Source: Callipepla californica brunnescens (Eukaryota > Chordata > Aves > Galliformes > Odontophoridae). From it: a DNA stretch of 64,000 bases. The DNA lies in NCBI GenBank assembly GCA_023055505.1, contig JALIRH010000007.1, positions 13,147,773-13,211,772 of the forward strand, read 5' to 3'. The notes below the pieces were generated by a model, which searched no databases, was not told where the DNA came from, and saw only the letters and a list, made by a program, of their open reading frames with translations. Position numbers and translations under genes: made by a program. Below are positions 13,301-27,389 of the stretch, in pieces (positions within the stretch are counted from its first letter, which is position 1; every line of letters starts with the position of its first letter).

Positions 13301-15312
13301 ACTGATTTTTCACAGGTATTCACAGGCTGTGATTCTGATTGAAATCATTAACTTTCACAGCAGTTTCAATAATCTATCAACAATAGAAATCAATAGTCAG
13401 GTTGTATCACCACCTTAATACACTAACACTTCTTGAGTCATTCCATTGAGATGTCAAAATTTTATTTCACTACAAAAAAATAAAAAAGAAAAATTCTCTG
13501 GCAGATGTCTCTAAATGTGCATTCAATTTCTGTTCGAATTCCTTAAGATACTGTTTGACCAATTCTTTAATGAGCATGCAGACCTTTTCAGAGTACATAA
13601 CATGGGAATTCTTAAGACATCATCATAAAATTGAGTTACATAGCCAATAAGGTTTCTGCAAAAACAAAACACATTACCCCCCTGGTCTGGATTGAATGTG
13701 ACACTAATTGCAGACACTATTGCTTCTGGCCCATTGCCTCAGGGTGCCATTGTTTTAAAAGTGATCTCAAAAGACAATAGTGTCTTCAGACTAGGGAAAT
13801 TGGATTTGAATTTCTAGCAGCAGTGTGACTATCCTTTGGCTTTTTTATTCTAAAGAGGAGCAGAAGATGTCTGTAAGTAATCCTAAAAGCAGACCACAGT
13901 TATTAGTGTCTCAACAGTCTCAAAAGAAATTGAAAAAAATTAGTCACAAAAATGTCAGAAATTCTCAGAGTTATCACAAAAAAAGTAAAACTGTCAATGA
14001 TAGATTTGTTACAGAAACCTCAAACTAGATTTTAGCATAAAACTGACAGTTTCATATTAGAAAAAAATCTAACATCTTTTCAAAATTTATAATAATCCTT
14101 TTGACTTATACTGTGTTTTTCAAGTGAGGCTTTCCACTTTCTTCACAGACATCACTCATTATTTATGCCTGTGTTTTATGATTGTGTGTATGCATATATA
14201 TAACAACTCATATACAGGCATGTACTATCATATACACACATGTGAGAATTCATGTGCATAGATGGAGGTTCCAAATACTCTGAACCTATAAAGCACTATT
14301 AACTACTGAATTGTCCGGCACCATTGGCACACAATAAATAATACTGTTTAATATTAAACTGTGGACAATCTGTAAAGTGCTAATCCCTGGCCTTATGAAA
14401 CAAGAAAATCCTAAAGACTATTATCTGAGTTTGAGAGTATTGTAATGTTACTGGACAGGACTGCAGAATTTATTAAAAATTACAAGGTAATTTAGAAAGT
14501 TAGTGCCATTTAGTGGCCATTGGAGGTCTAAATTTAGGAGTCACATGCTCTACTCTGTGCAAAACCACAATGTTTGGACAGATCTTTTCCTTGCCTTTTC
14601 TCTTTTTACTCTACATTCCTTTTGCAGTTAAATTTTTGAAAACAACTAAATACTGAATAAGCATTATTTAGAGACAAATTGGGTTACTGATTTTTTTTTT
14701 TAATTGTACAGAAGCTATATTGCATAATGGAAATGCTGACTATCTGTGCTTTCCCTTCAAGTTTTCCTTTTAAATCATATTTGTTGTTTCCTCTCAAATG
14801 TTCAGGACGAAAAAAAAAAAAAAAAAGACCAGATCAAGTTTCCTGAAGTGCAAACACAACTTTTAGTGGGTTTAGCCTGTTTGAAAATAATTTTGAACAT
14901 GTGTATTCAAAACGAAATGCTTTCAAACAGTGAATTGTAATTTTAAGTTGGGCACGCAGCAGCTATAACAACCTGGATCTAATAATAATGGTTAATCAAT
15001 AAAAACTAAGTGAAAATTGTTCAGAGATACAAAAGTCAATTTGACTGACAGTCACTGAGATCTGAACACCTATTTTTATCCTTCCCTTGAGAAATTCTCC
15101 TCTAAAACAAAAGCACACAGTGGACAGGAAGCAGGCACAAAATAACACAAAAACTCAATCTTGACCAGTATCTTGTTTCTGATAGTAATAGTCAAAGCCC
15201 AGAAGTCCTCTAGAGGAGGGCTAGTAAGATTCTGCTAATATCTTCCCAATTTCTGGCCCTATGATAGGGATGCTGAAGACTGTACACACAGTTCACCGTT
15301 TAACAACTTTTT
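10331..15312. other. Gene-free AT-rich region with microsatellites
   Basis: No gene or interspersed repeat recognised. Simple repeats include a TTTG array at 10453-10476, an AAAC array at 12093-12119, a TTTA array near 12389-12415 and a poly-A run near 14811-14826. The short open frames in this stretch lack domains and have the composition of random AT-rich sequence. Confidence 0.5.
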
Positions 15313-15604
15313 ATAGAATCTTGTAATCATTTAGGTTGGAAAAGACCTTCTGAGATCGTCAAGTCCAGCCATCAGCTTAACTCTACCAATTTCACTACTA
15401 AACCACATCCACAAGCAAATTATTTAGTGTCAGGGAATGGGGACTCCACCACCTTCCTGGACATTTCTTTCTAATGCCTAATCAACCTTTCCATGAAGAA
15501 ATTCTTCCTAATGTCCAATCTATGACTCCCTTGGCACACCTTCAGACCTCTTCCTCACATCCTATCACTTATCACCTGAGAAAATAGGTATAGTTATAGA
15601 GAGA
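15313..15604 (-). mobile_element. CR1 LINE 3' fragment
   Basis: The block begins with 'tagaatcttgtaatcattt' and 'aggttggaaaagacctt', continues with 'caagtccagcc', and passes through 'gaagaaattcttcctaatgt', all reverse-complement CR1 3' motifs. The element is therefore on the minus strand. It is moderately diverged. A possible further CR1-like patch near 15840-15910 is too degraded to include. Confidence 0.85.
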
Positions 15605-18369
15605 ATGCAGCCTTCATCAATTTTTTTCTTTTCTTACCTCCCTGCTGTTTTTGGCACACATCTGATAAATTATAGCAACCAAAGTTCCACAGCATAGTCA
15701 TGCCCTCTGTGCAAAAGTTGTCTCCCCTACCTATTCTGCACAACTTGGCTGGTATTATTATTGTCCATTCCTATTCCTTGTTGTGAGTACTAGCCAATAA
15801 TTACTTTATTAGTATCATGGAGAATGTGAACAGGAACTTACAGACCTCCATTATATCCTTTCTTAGCAATCTCCTTTGAAGGTGCAGAGTCCCAAGCTTT
15901 TTTAACTGAGTTTATCTTGCATTATTGGAGGTGTGTGTCATCACACTGTGAAATGCATGGGCAAAGCACTAATACATTCTATAAAGTCAGTGTTTCTTCC
16001 TTAGTTATGTGCTACTTGTCTTTTCCTGGTTGGAATCCTAATGCAATGCTCCATGAGTAAGTACATCATCTTCCTCTCTTGTTTAAGAAAGCCTTTGAGA
16101 GTCATTTTGATATAAAAGGAATTGCAGTTTTGTGACTCTTGTCTCTTGTGACCTCATTTTCTCTGTACCTTTGGCAATATATGAAAATTGTAATAATAAT
16201 AAATCTGCTCTATTCAAAAGGCTCCCACACTGCATTTTCATTCTGATCTAAGTATCTGACTGCTTCTGGTTGACACCTTCTTTAAAGAATAACCTTTTTG
16301 TACTGATTTTGTTCCATGTTGCCATGTCCTTAGTATCTCCAATGTTAAGCTTTCAATTGAATCTTATATGAATATAATAAGAGCTCAGATACTTAGATAT
16401 GTACATTTTTTAAACGTTTTGGGTTCCACAGACACAGTAAGAAACAGTGCTTTTCTGTAAACTGCTTGTGATACAAGATAAATCAGGCTTTCCTAAGAAA
16501 GGCTGAAATGAGTATCTTCCTCTCAAATCTAAATTTACTGCTAGTCATTAAGCATTAAAAGATCTGCTTATACCTCTTTTTGTGTGGAGTCATACATTTG
16601 AATCACAAATTAACCTGTTTGTGCAGAGGTTGCTGGCTGGAGCAATTTGAACTCGATCCTCCAGAGGAACAATATTAAAAGTTGAGGAGAAGACAAATTA
16701 ACCTTGATTTCCACTCAGTTTTGCTGAGACATACACTGGCAATTAAAACCCATTCATCAACACAGTTGCCTGTATCAGAAGACTACAAAAGCTAAATTAG
16801 AAGAAAAAAAATAGTTTTTTTGTTTCTCTAACGTGAAGTCGGTGTCACCTTTTTTGTGTGTTTGTTTTTTTTTTTTAATTTAATATAAAGATCTAATATT
16901 TAAGATTTTTGGAAAAACTTGGCAAATATCTCAAAGATGAGTGGGTAAAAAGCATTTAATATGAATTACAAAACCTTGTATCTCACATGTAAATAACAAT
17001 AACAGAGGACAGTGAAACAAACAAAAAAGAAAAACATACAAAACTTTAGTATTTATAATGTTAGAGAAAAAAGCATAAATGTAAACCAATAATGTGTTCT
17101 TGCATATTACTGCATGAAGTTTAGTTGTGATTGCTGTCTTACAGGTAGTATTCCTCCTGTATTTCAGCAGGAAGCATGACCTTCTTGTAACTTTCCAAGC
17201 ACTCTATTCCTCCACATCATAAAAGGCCCCATAAATGCTGGCATACATCTTCCCAGGGCAATTGGAAGAAAGAACTATAGCTTATTTTGCCCAAGTATGA
17301 GAAAAATGTCCAGTGTCTAAAGGAATCATGTGTAAATTGAAGCAGGGAAACTGTTTCCAAGGTGAGCCTATCTAAATAGAGAGGGGGAGTCAACATTTCT
17401 TCATTTTATATTTTTCTCTTCCTATACTAATTACAGATAAATTCAGTATAAACAGATAAAATATACAGACTTCATGTAGTAGAGCTGATTTAAGTAGTGG
17501 ACGGAAAATTCTTTCTCATTCTTCTATAAATTAGCTCCTTGACAGGGAGAAAGGGACAGAAAAACTGTTCTCAGTTTTCATGTTATAAATGTATCTAAGA
17601 AACAAATAAATGAATAAAAAGCTTGGAGGAATTGAAACATTTTCTTTCAATTTCAGTCTTGAAATTTTAAACTCTAAAATAGCAATAGATTTATTTCAAG
17701 ACAGGATATGTTGTTCTAAAATAGAAAATGGATTTTACTAAACTGTTGCAAGTGAAATATCTAGACAGATGTTTCACTGAAAAACATCCAGGTGTTCTGA
17801 TCTAGTAGGAAAAACTAAAGACAGTGTTGCAGACAGAAATTGTGGTTTTAACATTTACAGGGTGAATGAATAATTAAGAGAAGTGTCTCCTTTGGATGCT
17901 ATTTTTGAAGTAAGGGATAAGGATAAAGCTTGAAAGTCTCTAATACAACTTACTTGGCAAGACAAAGGTATACAGGAAATGAGGATCGAAAAAAGGGTTG
18001 TAGAATAACAGTTTGTATATTCTAACGTGGGTGTGGAAAGTAAGTGATTGTAGTTGGAGAAGTTCTACTCTGGGACAGAGGTTTTAGAAGAGTCACAGCA
18101 GCAGGATACAAATAATAAGTTTTGATTTGAATATAACAATCTGAAGTACTGAAAATTAGTTTCTTCCTGTTGAGAAAGAATGTAACTTTGGTTTTATGAC
18201 CATGCAGCTTGCTCACAGGCTTGCTGTAGATGCTGGAACACATAACTGAGGTTATCATGAAGCTGCTACCTATTTGTGGCCAATAGCTGATGCAGTCTGA
18301 GGAAGCAGCTTACAAATGAAAAAGAAAAAAAAATATTATTATACCCAGCTTTACAAATGTTGGGAAGAG
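15605..18369. other. Unassigned AT-rich sequence
   Basis: Apart from the doubtful CR1-like patch near 15840-15910, nothing is recognised on either strand: no exon-like frame, tRNA or tandem array longer than a few units. Confidence 0.45.
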
Positions 18370-19014
18370 CCATCTGGCAATTATGGGCTAGTGAGATTCA
18401 TCTCAGTCCCTGGAAACATTCTGAGAGTATTTTTACAAAGCATTGAAGGGCAAGCAAGTAACAAAGCTTTATCAGGAATTGATTGTGTTTATTAACCTGC
18501 TTGCCTTCAGGGATGAAGTGACTGGCTACGTGGATGAGGTAAGAGTGGTGGATGTAAAATAATTTAGCAAGGATTGTGCAGTCTCTCCTAGCAGTATAGC
18601 CAGCAAATTGAAGAAAGATGGGCTCTGTGTGCCGAGGTGGGCTGAGCATTGACTGCACATTTGTGCTCAGAAAGTAGTAATCAGTGATATGATGGCCAGT
18701 GAAAACTGGTAACGAGCCAAATACCCCATGGGGTCATAATTGTTTTGCATCTTTGCCAGCAATCTCAATAATGAGACAAGAATTTCCATCAAATCAGTGG
18801 AGGATATTAAATTGAAAGTGCTGGTTGACACAATAAACTGCACAACTTCTGTTCAGGGTGTTGTTGAGATGCTGGAGGACTGAGCTAAAAGAAAGCCTGT
18901 GCAACTTCTCCATGAGGAGTTCAAAACTGTTTCTGTGGCTCAATACAGCAGCAAGTAGACTGGCTGCTGAAAAGGACATGGTGGCATGGCAAGCACTGTG
19001 AATATGAGGCCCTG
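18370..19014 (+). mobile_element. Ancient CR1 LINE reverse-transcriptase remnant
   Basis: Scattered stretches match the order of the CR1 ORF2 reverse-transcriptase region read on the plus strand. These are 'ctcagtccctggaaacat' near 18400, 'gtggatgaggtaagagtggtggatgt' near 18530-18555, 'ggttgacaca' near 18822, and 'ccatgaggagttcaaaac' near 18912. Stops and indels occur throughout. This is an internal piece (no CR1 tail), more decayed than the other CR1 copies here. Open frames on the minus strand over it are shadows. Confidence 0.65.
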
Positions 19015-22000
19015 GAGTGCTCTCATCATGTATGAGGCATACTGTATGAGCTTTGATTTATATCTATGATGACAGTGTTTTCAGCAAGGATGGTGTCACT
19101 CTGTTTTGAAGAAATACAAAAGAGTGATGCAGGAGTTTGACTAAGTAGGGTAGAGTCTATTAGTGCTAGGAAGTATCTAAGAGAAGAATTTGGGTAAAAA
19201 ACCTAGATTTTTCTTTCTTCACCTTTCAGTTAAGGGATCAGGATCACCTTGGCAGAATTATCTAGTAACTTTAAGAGCTGTAGGCGTTCTTATCAGTAAG
19301 ATTTCAGTAAGTAGAAGCTGTCAAATAGTAGACTGCAGAGAAGTGTTCTATATTACCAGTTACTACAGGAACACTTTGAGTTATAAATATCCATAAGCTT
19401 TAATGGAGAAGAGAACTGTGCCTGTCAGCAGAAAAAAAATACTATCAACCTGTGTCACCCTACACAAATAATGTCAAACTTGGGGCACAATGCAGATTAA
19501 GGTGCACTTTAAGCCATCTACTAAATGGAGTATTAGCTGGAAACTAGATCTTGCCATCAATGAAACATAATTTAATATATCTGAGGGCCAGTTATTGGTT
19601 CACCTATCTTAGCTGTAGTTGCATTGATGGAAAAAAAGAGTCCTTTCAACTGTAAAAAAGTACCTTATTTTCTATTACTGAACTCAGCAATGAGTTTTGT
19701 TCCTGTTTCTGTTCCACAACAGCATCTTGAGAAGAAAATATTTTTAGCTTTGGACATATGAATAGCCCTTGTTTATCCAAGTATGCCAACATATTTCAGT
19801 GTAGCATGAGCAGCAGTTTCACAATTTGCTTGCTGTATTACAGTAGGAAAGAATTTATTTATTTAACTTGAACAACTGACAATGCATATCAGCCTAGAAC
19901 TGTCCACCCAGTTCTGGGTTTATATTACTCTTTGTCCTGTCTGCTATTAACATGTAATTTAACCTTTAGCAAGATGGGATCAGGGATCCTTTATCTTTAC
20001 CTTAACTTACCTTACCTTACATTTACCTTATCTAACAACTATAAAAACAAGGCTAACAACTCTTGCTCATCTTTTATTAACTCTTAAAATCTTTTGAAAC
20101 CAAAAATGTTAAATAAGTAACTAGGTAGAAAATTCAAAAGGTAGTATAAAGATCTTCTGAAATTTACTCCAAGGTCTCCTCGACTGTTCATGATGGAGAT
20201 GTTTCCTTTTAAGTTCAGCCTTGTTTCAGAAATCCAATGACTCCTCAAAATTTGATGTCTAGGAAAAGGAATAAAAGAAGAAGCTGAAGGACACATAAAT
20301 AAACAAGGAGAGATTTAAGAAACTGCAGAGAAAATACCCACTAATGAGAATAGAGTTTTGAAGTCAGGAATAAGGATAATGAAGATAATGAAAGGTTAAT
20401 GAATAGATTGTAATACAAGCTGTCCATAATGTAGCTGATTACTAGAGCAGCATTTAGGATAAAATTGATAAAGTTAAAGCAAGAAATGCCATTGATGAGG
20501 CAGCAGAAGCCTAAGTAACTGAAGATCAAGTTTAGACTACTTTTTGCATTGATACTAAAGAAAAATAGATGATTTAAAAGAGAGAAATAAAACAGGTTAA
20601 AAAGAAGTAGACATAATTTTACAATTAAAAGGACGTAGAGAGAGAAAAAGAGAGAGAGAACTTCTGCATTGTTTTGCTTATGAAAAGTAAAAAATAAAAA
20701 TGAATAGACTGTTTGAGAGAGGAGAACTGGCAAACCTGCTTATAGATAGAGCAGCCAGGTAGAAGGTCTTATCTTCACACAGTTTTTAGTGTCCAACCCG
20801 CTACTTGTTGATTGGACTGAACAAATGCCGTGCTTACACAACTAAACCTGGAGAATACTTATAAAAACATCACAGATGTCATTCCAGCTCTTGCCTACGG
20901 ATTATCATCCCAATTGCCCAACAAGCTCTTACCCTGATTATAGTGCTGTAACCTATATATTAAGATATCTAAAATAGGTGTGTATTAAACATTATAAAGA
21001 ACACACATACAACATTTTATTACAAATATTAATATATAATCTATTAATTAATTAAATGAAACATATATTTGAATATATTTTAGACAGATAGGTAGATAGA
21101 TATAAAATACCATGTAGGTCATTGTCAGACTTACCTGGTTATTCCATTTGGAAAGCTCTTCTGATTTACTGGAGAAATCTGTGTACAACTAAGGGAAAAG
21201 TGTGAACTAGACAAATTTTAAACATATAATAATTAAGCATATATATGTAATGTGTATATATGAAAATAATCAATTTATTACTGATTTTCAAAGTGTATGA
21301 GCCCATCTCAGATATACAGAATTTGGAACTGTCAATATTTATGTAAATATTTATGTATATATTTATGTAAATATTTAAATTTAATGTAGAATCTCTCTTA
21401 CATCTGTGATCTTACATGTCATATCTTTGGTTTGAAGGCTCCAGGTGAGGCTTATCAGAGCATTAAGGCCTAGTAGAGCCTTCACAGTCCTTACAGACTA
21501 ACTGCTAGAAAGATAAATGGTACTTTGATACTTTCATGAGAATTCTTTTAAGGGACTCAAGCTCTGTAACTGCAATCACAGCTCTAGTGCATATGAAAGC
21601 AATTGCCTTCGATTCCCAAGGACCAAAGAGATAACATAAAGTGCTTTTCAAACCATGGGTAAGTTGATGCAGACACAAGAGTCTATAGCTCTTCTAGAAA
21701 TTGAAGAATTAAGGAAATAAGAATTGGCAATGTGACTTCCAGTAGAGTAAAAGAGATGTGCAAAAATCCCAGAAACCAAACAGAAGATCTGCTTTCAGGG
21801 AGAAATTATGGGCAGCAGGAAGGTAATATTGTATTTGTTTTTGTATCATTACTGTGTTACCTGATAACTTCTATATTACACTGAATAGTATGACTAGCAT
21901 CTGTAACTTGAAGTTTCCTTTTTGTTTTGTCTAATGGGAAAGTTTGGTGCAATCCTTCCAGTTTCAAGAGAGACCAGATGAGAGTTCATCTGCCAAGGCA

Positions 22001-25000
22001 GAATATTTATTTAAAATATGCATGAGATCTTGGCAACTAAAACCATAATTATTCAAGTGATTATCAATCGGCAGTGTTGTTGCTCAGTTGGCTTCTCTGA
22101 CACTGGGGGATCAGGAGTTGTGGTGTTTTTTTCTTGTAGGTTCTTTTTTACTCATTCTAGGATTTTTTTCTTGTGAATTCATAACTCTTCATGAAATGAG
22201 AGGCAAGCATTGATTTATTTAGCTATCAAATTACTTATTTGGTAATTTTGATGGATAAATATATGATTAAGCATAGCCTGTAGCAATCTAAACGTAAAGT
22301 AATTTGAATGTTAAAATCTTGTTATGCCATCTTACACATACATGAACAAATATAACATTTATACCAATTTCCCAAGTTACAGATGTGTATTCTTTGCAAT
22401 CTTTTTACCAGAGTTTATACAGCTAAGAAAACATTTATGTCTGTAATGATAAAAGTTCAGCCATGCACTTCCCGCAGAAATATTAAAAAACATGTAAATG
22501 CATGGAGTCATGTTATTCTTGAATTAATACAATATAGATGGAGAAAACTATGTTAAAAAGTTGTTTCCAGTATATCAAGAAGAGAATAATCACTAAGAAC
22601 TGTCATTGAAAGAGATTCAAACGAGGCTTTTGAAATCTCTATGCAACAGACAAAGTATTACAATTGAGGTGTTATGTGGGCCATATGACAGGTATATGGT
22701 TTTTATAAGAAAGGATGAAGACATGAAAAGATCAGTGTGTAGCTAAGATACCAAGACACTTTCTTATGCGTTATGAGTGCAAAAATGGTGTGGTTATTAG
22801 ATCCACTGTAGGCCATCCCTTGAATTTTTTTTCTCATTTGCATCATACCAAATGGACTGTAAAAGAAGACAACTTCAGCACCAGGCTTTTATTGTCTCCT
22901 ACAGTAGGAGTAAAAAGGAGCTCTACTTTCTTTTCATCCCTTATTATCTATCATCTTCCTAGAGAAGACTGGAGCGTGCATGAAGATGGATTATGGCTGT
23001 CTAGGTCCACCATTGAACCTGAAGGACTGCAACAAGATTCTCACAGGAGGATGTGGGAAGCAAACCATGGGAAATGCTTAATTATATGTTTAATAGTTCC
23101 TGTTAAGTCTGAGATTTGCTTAAGGCTCAAAATGTGAATTTTATTCTCCCTTCCAAAAATTCTGTTGTTTAGAAGTAATCAGATACTAGATTGTATTCTG
23201 CCATATAAACATCCAAGTTCTCTCTAAAATTGGCTCAACTATAACTTTCAGTAGCATTCTGTGATGCTGACGAAAATTCAAGTCCTGTTATAAACAGAAA
23301 AATAGAATATTTGATCTTTTCCACCTTTTCGGTATGTTAAGTATTTCTGATCTTGTACAAGGAAATAACAAAAAATACACCAAAAAATCACAAAAGGCTA
23401 CACTAGACAGAATTCCTGAATTTGGGGCTGATGATGAATGGTAGTAAAAGAAAAAAATAATTAGAAGATTTTCTACAGATATTCATTTCCACATTTAATG
23501 TTGGGGAGGAAAGTTGTAAAAACTATTCTTTACAACCAGATCACAACAGAATGATCAGTAACAAACATCTGTCAGTAAGATACTATTACAGTTAGAATAC
23601 ATAAACATACATTTCAAAATCATTTTTTCCTGATGCGTTCTGCCTTGTTGCAAAGATGCCAAACTGGATAGACTAACTTTTCCAATGAAATGATCATATT
23701 TAATGAAATGAGAGTGATGGCATGATAACATTTCATCTTGTTTTGAAAACATTTTTTTTAGTTAAATATTTCTGTAGAAAAAGATTAAAGTTAATCAAGA
23801 TCTGCCATTGGATTCCAGGGGTAAGTTTGAAGAGTGCAAAATAAAGCACAAAAGCAGAAAAAAGGAAAGAAACTTATGAAGTTGTTTATTGTTTCTTACA
23901 GACATCAAGCAAAGAATAGGTTTCTACAAATTTTTAATACAGAGAAACTTATAATCACACTGTTTGGTCTCTTTAGTAGTTCCCAAAAGTGAATAAAAAT
24001 ATTTCAGTGTACATGATGTAGCAAGTCCTTCAGCAAGGAAGGTCTTTATACAACGAAAATCAGCAGCGCAGCATTACTCAGAACATGATGTTTCTCTGTT
24101 CTGTAATATCTTAAATCCATTTAAGTCCTATCGAAATTATCTATGTTAACTATTTCCTTCTTCTCTTACTGACATGCCTATGAGATTACAAGTTGCTTTT
24201 GCAAAGGTTTAACTGCACAGTCAATAAATCTCATTGCAAAGAAGCATAAATGTGAGTGCAAGACTGCTACTGATAGAAATTAAACTATAATTTAACGTAT
24301 TTATCAAATACATGGTAATCAATTACATGCTATAGATGTGAAGTCTCATAGTGATGTCCATAAAATCACTTTTAGATGGAGTTATAGTGTTAATTTATGT
24401 CTACTAATGAGAATTGACTTTCTTTTTTTTTTTTTTCCTTTTTTTAAATTGTTCTCATCTGAATTAAGCCCTAATTTGATACTTGAAAAAAGACTTATTT
24501 TTAGAACAAAAAAATAAAACCTGGAAATTCTTACACACTGAGTGATAGATGTCTTCCGAGAAAAATGGATTTTATACTTTCCAGTGAAGATTTTTTAATT
24601 ATAAAATATTTATTGTCTTTTCTCAGATAAATCCAAAAAGTCTAACTGAAGTTAGTTGGACTTCTCATTTTCCTGCTGCTAAGTACATACCTACACATTC
24701 ACAAGCTGAAGTCTTTATCACCATTCTTTGTGTAACTAAATGTGTCAGCTCTTACTGTGAATTTACTCATTTTCTTTTGGCATAAATTTCCTGACTTTAA
24801 GAGAGGTGCAAGTTCAATGCTGTTAATGGAGGTCTGTCTTGACTTCTTCTGCTGTTCATAAAAATGACAATCAATAATATGTGAATTCGGGAAATTCTGT
24901 GACATAAAGTTTTATACTAAACATCCTATTTTGATACGATATTATTTATTTCATAATGTCATACATCTAAGTAATTTTTTTTCATCATTTAATTAAAATT

Positions 25001-26016
25001 ATTTTCTATTTAGACTTGAGAAAGACTTGCCTCCTTTGGTGTCATCTGTTTCAGTAAAACATATTAAAAGGTAATATTAAATAAATCTTCATTAAAACAG
25101 CAGGAGGTTACCTACAGATAGTAAGAATAGACAGAGAGGAGTTTCTTTATGAGAGGGGTAGGAGGTGATGGATATTGACCCACTGTGCTTAACTGACCTG
25201 GAAAGAGCTTATGCATTTGCTTTCAATTTGATATGGATGGTTAATTTTTTTTTCTCCTAGGAAGGTCTCCCTATTGTTAAGAGGGCAGATGATTCCTATT
25301 GATTACAGTATTATCTAATGGCAAGGAAGAAACTTGCCACCCTGCTGCTGACTTCAGCTGAGAAGTTAATCATGACTGCTGTAGCTGAATCTTGAGGAAG
25401 GAAACCATGGAGCATTTTACTAATTGAGAAATGGAAGCAGGAAGAACTGAATTATGGCTTACTCAGGGCCTGGGAGAAAGTAGTGGTGAACCTTTATTTA
25501 GGAGAGGCCCAGTTCCCTAGTATGTCATTCCTCAGCAAAATCTATTCAAATACCATCACTCAGTGAGCTGGGTGAAGCCAACTACTTTACAAAAAGGCTG
25601 TACTATCATAAAAAAGTGATAAGTTTAAGTTGTATGCAGATTTTCTGTATGCCTTACTACTTCTAAGCTTTTCACTTCCTGGTATATGAGGTTCAGTCAA
25701 TGAGCTTAACAACAAGCAACAAATGAGATACTGCTTAAGAAAAGACAGGTCAAGCATGAACACAGCTGGATGAGTTCGAGTCACTGCCAGCTATCTATAT
25801 ATTTCTTATCAGGTTGCAGTTTTCTCAAGCACAATGGTAGGAATAAATGAAGAAGAGAAATAAAAGAGGTCAAAGAATTACTTCAGAAATGAATTTAGTG
25901 GGGTCATTCTAGTTTTCAGATTTTAATGAGGCTAATGTTTGATTTGAATATTTTGCAAGATGTAATTCCATTCGTGACACACTACAGACTGTTACAGCTT
26001 AAGTCAGGGTTTGAAT
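19015..26016. other. Gene-free AT-rich region
   Basis: No recognisable gene. Features noted are a short CCTTA-rich stretch near 20000-20030, AT-rich tandem sequence at 21335-21380 built on an ATTTATGTAAAT-like unit, and a poly-T tract near 24421-24445. The open frame at 22766-23137 (123 codons) and the minus-strand frame at 20341-20733 (rich in F, L and I) show no domain I know, and I do not call them genes. Confidence 0.5.
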
Positions 26017-26360
26017 AATAGAATCACAGGCCTGGAAGGGACCTCAGGAGGCCATCTCTTCCATCTCCCAGCACTAATGCAAATTCAACAATGCTTACAT
26101 CAGTCCTGACTGATGGTTATTCTAAATAGCACCCAGTGATGGAGACTTTACAATCTCCAATGTTATCTGTCATGGTCTATCTGTATCACTGATTTTTCTT
26201 TTTCCCAATGCCTAATTTAAGCCCGTTAATTCTCAGCCTACTTTACTGATGATATAAAGAATAAGTTGCACTTTTCCTCTTTGAGTCAGTTTTTCTTGTA
26301 TTTGAAGACTGTTACCAATACCTCATCTTTAATTTTGTGTTGAGAACCTTTTACATCAAG
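26017..26360 (-). mobile_element. Old L3-like CR1 fragment
   Basis: It begins with 'atagaatcacaggcctgga' and 'agggacctcaggaggccatc', followed by 'cagtgatggagactttacaa' and 'aatttaagcccgttaattct'. This order is the reverse complement of the 3' part of the older CR1 subfamily that resembles L3 and turtle CR1, different from the typical galliform CR1 tails elsewhere in the window. It is strongly diverged and its end is uncertain. Confidence 0.65.
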
Positions 26361-27019
26361 AGAAGCAACACAACTGACCATCTGTTAAAGGTGAAGTATT
26401 TACAGAACATAACAATAGTGTGAGCTAGAAAAAAAAGTATGTTTGTCACTTAAGTGGTTATACTTACTGATTAGTCATGCCAGTGATTAGATAGCCAATT
26501 TGTCCTTGGAGTATCAGGTATCACGTACATGTCTTTATTGTTTGTTTCTTCCAGCAATATTAGTGAATATGATTCTTTTAGTCAATTATTCTTTATTTAT
26601 AATCCCTACTGGAATGAGGCTGTACTAATCAAGAAATACTCTGTTAGGCAGTACTTGTGGCTACAGCTAAATATATATGAGGGGTACTCTGAAAGTAACG
26701 TCTCCTGTTTATTATGTTGGTCCACAGCATCAGAGGCAGATGTTGGTGGTACGGCGGCAGATGTTGAACCTTTCCATCAGTATTCTATTACATTTTATTG
26801 CTGCACCACAGATAGCAGCAGAGGGCCAGTCTGACATGGAAGTACATTATGAATCAAAGGTGTGACGCAGAATTCCTCCATGTGGAAAAAATGGCACCCA
26901 CTGACATTAACTGATGCTTGCTGAATGTATCTGGAGACCAAACAGTGGATGTGAGCACAGTGAGGTGGTGGGTGGTGCGTTTTACCAATGACATAATTAT
27001 AGCTGCTGTGAAACAGTTG

Positions 27020-27025
27020 GTCACC
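27020..27025. repeat. Provirus target-site duplication, left copy
   Basis: GTCACC directly precedes the TG of the 5' LTR. The same six bases follow the CA of the 3' LTR at 31670-31675. Alpharetroviruses make 6-bp duplications. The duplicated sequence belongs to the mariner copy. Confidence 0.93.
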
Positions 27026-27389
27026 TGTAGTTAAGTGAAAAACTTAGAAAGAAGCTGTGGCGGTTACCAGACAGAAATAGGACCCACAGGGGCCCCTTGA
27101 CTCCTGGGAAACCATGGTAACACTATCTTGAAGATAAGAGAAGAAGAACAAGTAAGGCCAAATATGGAGAAGACAAGACATGCCACAGATCTATTGGGTA
27201 GAGATAACCGTAGCATAGGTGATTGGTAGTACTGTGATGAAGAAGGTTGTAAGAAGAGTGTGTTGCTAACAATAAACGCCATTTTACCACCCACCACATT
27301 GGTGTGCACCGAGGTAGATGGACAGACCGATGAGTCCCTAACGATTGCGAACACCTGAATGAAGCCGAAGGCGGGTCCGGAAGGCTTCA
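27026..27389 (+). repeat. Provirus 5' LTR
   Basis: Starts TGTAGTTAAG and ends GGAAGGCTTCA, with the TG...CA ends of a retroviral LTR. U3 is 27026-27277. A reversed CCAAT box (GATTGG) lies near 27221 and an AATAAA signal at 27271-27276. R starts at 27278 with GCCATTTTACC, the alpharetroviral R start, and R plus U5 run to 27389. No clear TATA box is visible, so promoter strength is uncertain. As the 5' copy it would drive proviral RNA. Confidence 0.93.

Noticed and set aside
20341..20733. Minus-strand frame of 130 codons rich in F, L, I and S, resembling a membrane protein
   Set aside because: The composition follows from purine-rich plus-strand DNA; no conserved motif or splice context.
22766..23137. 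Plus-strand frame of 123 codons
   Set aside because: No domain, no exon boundaries and composition like surrounding unique DNA; length is compatible with chance.
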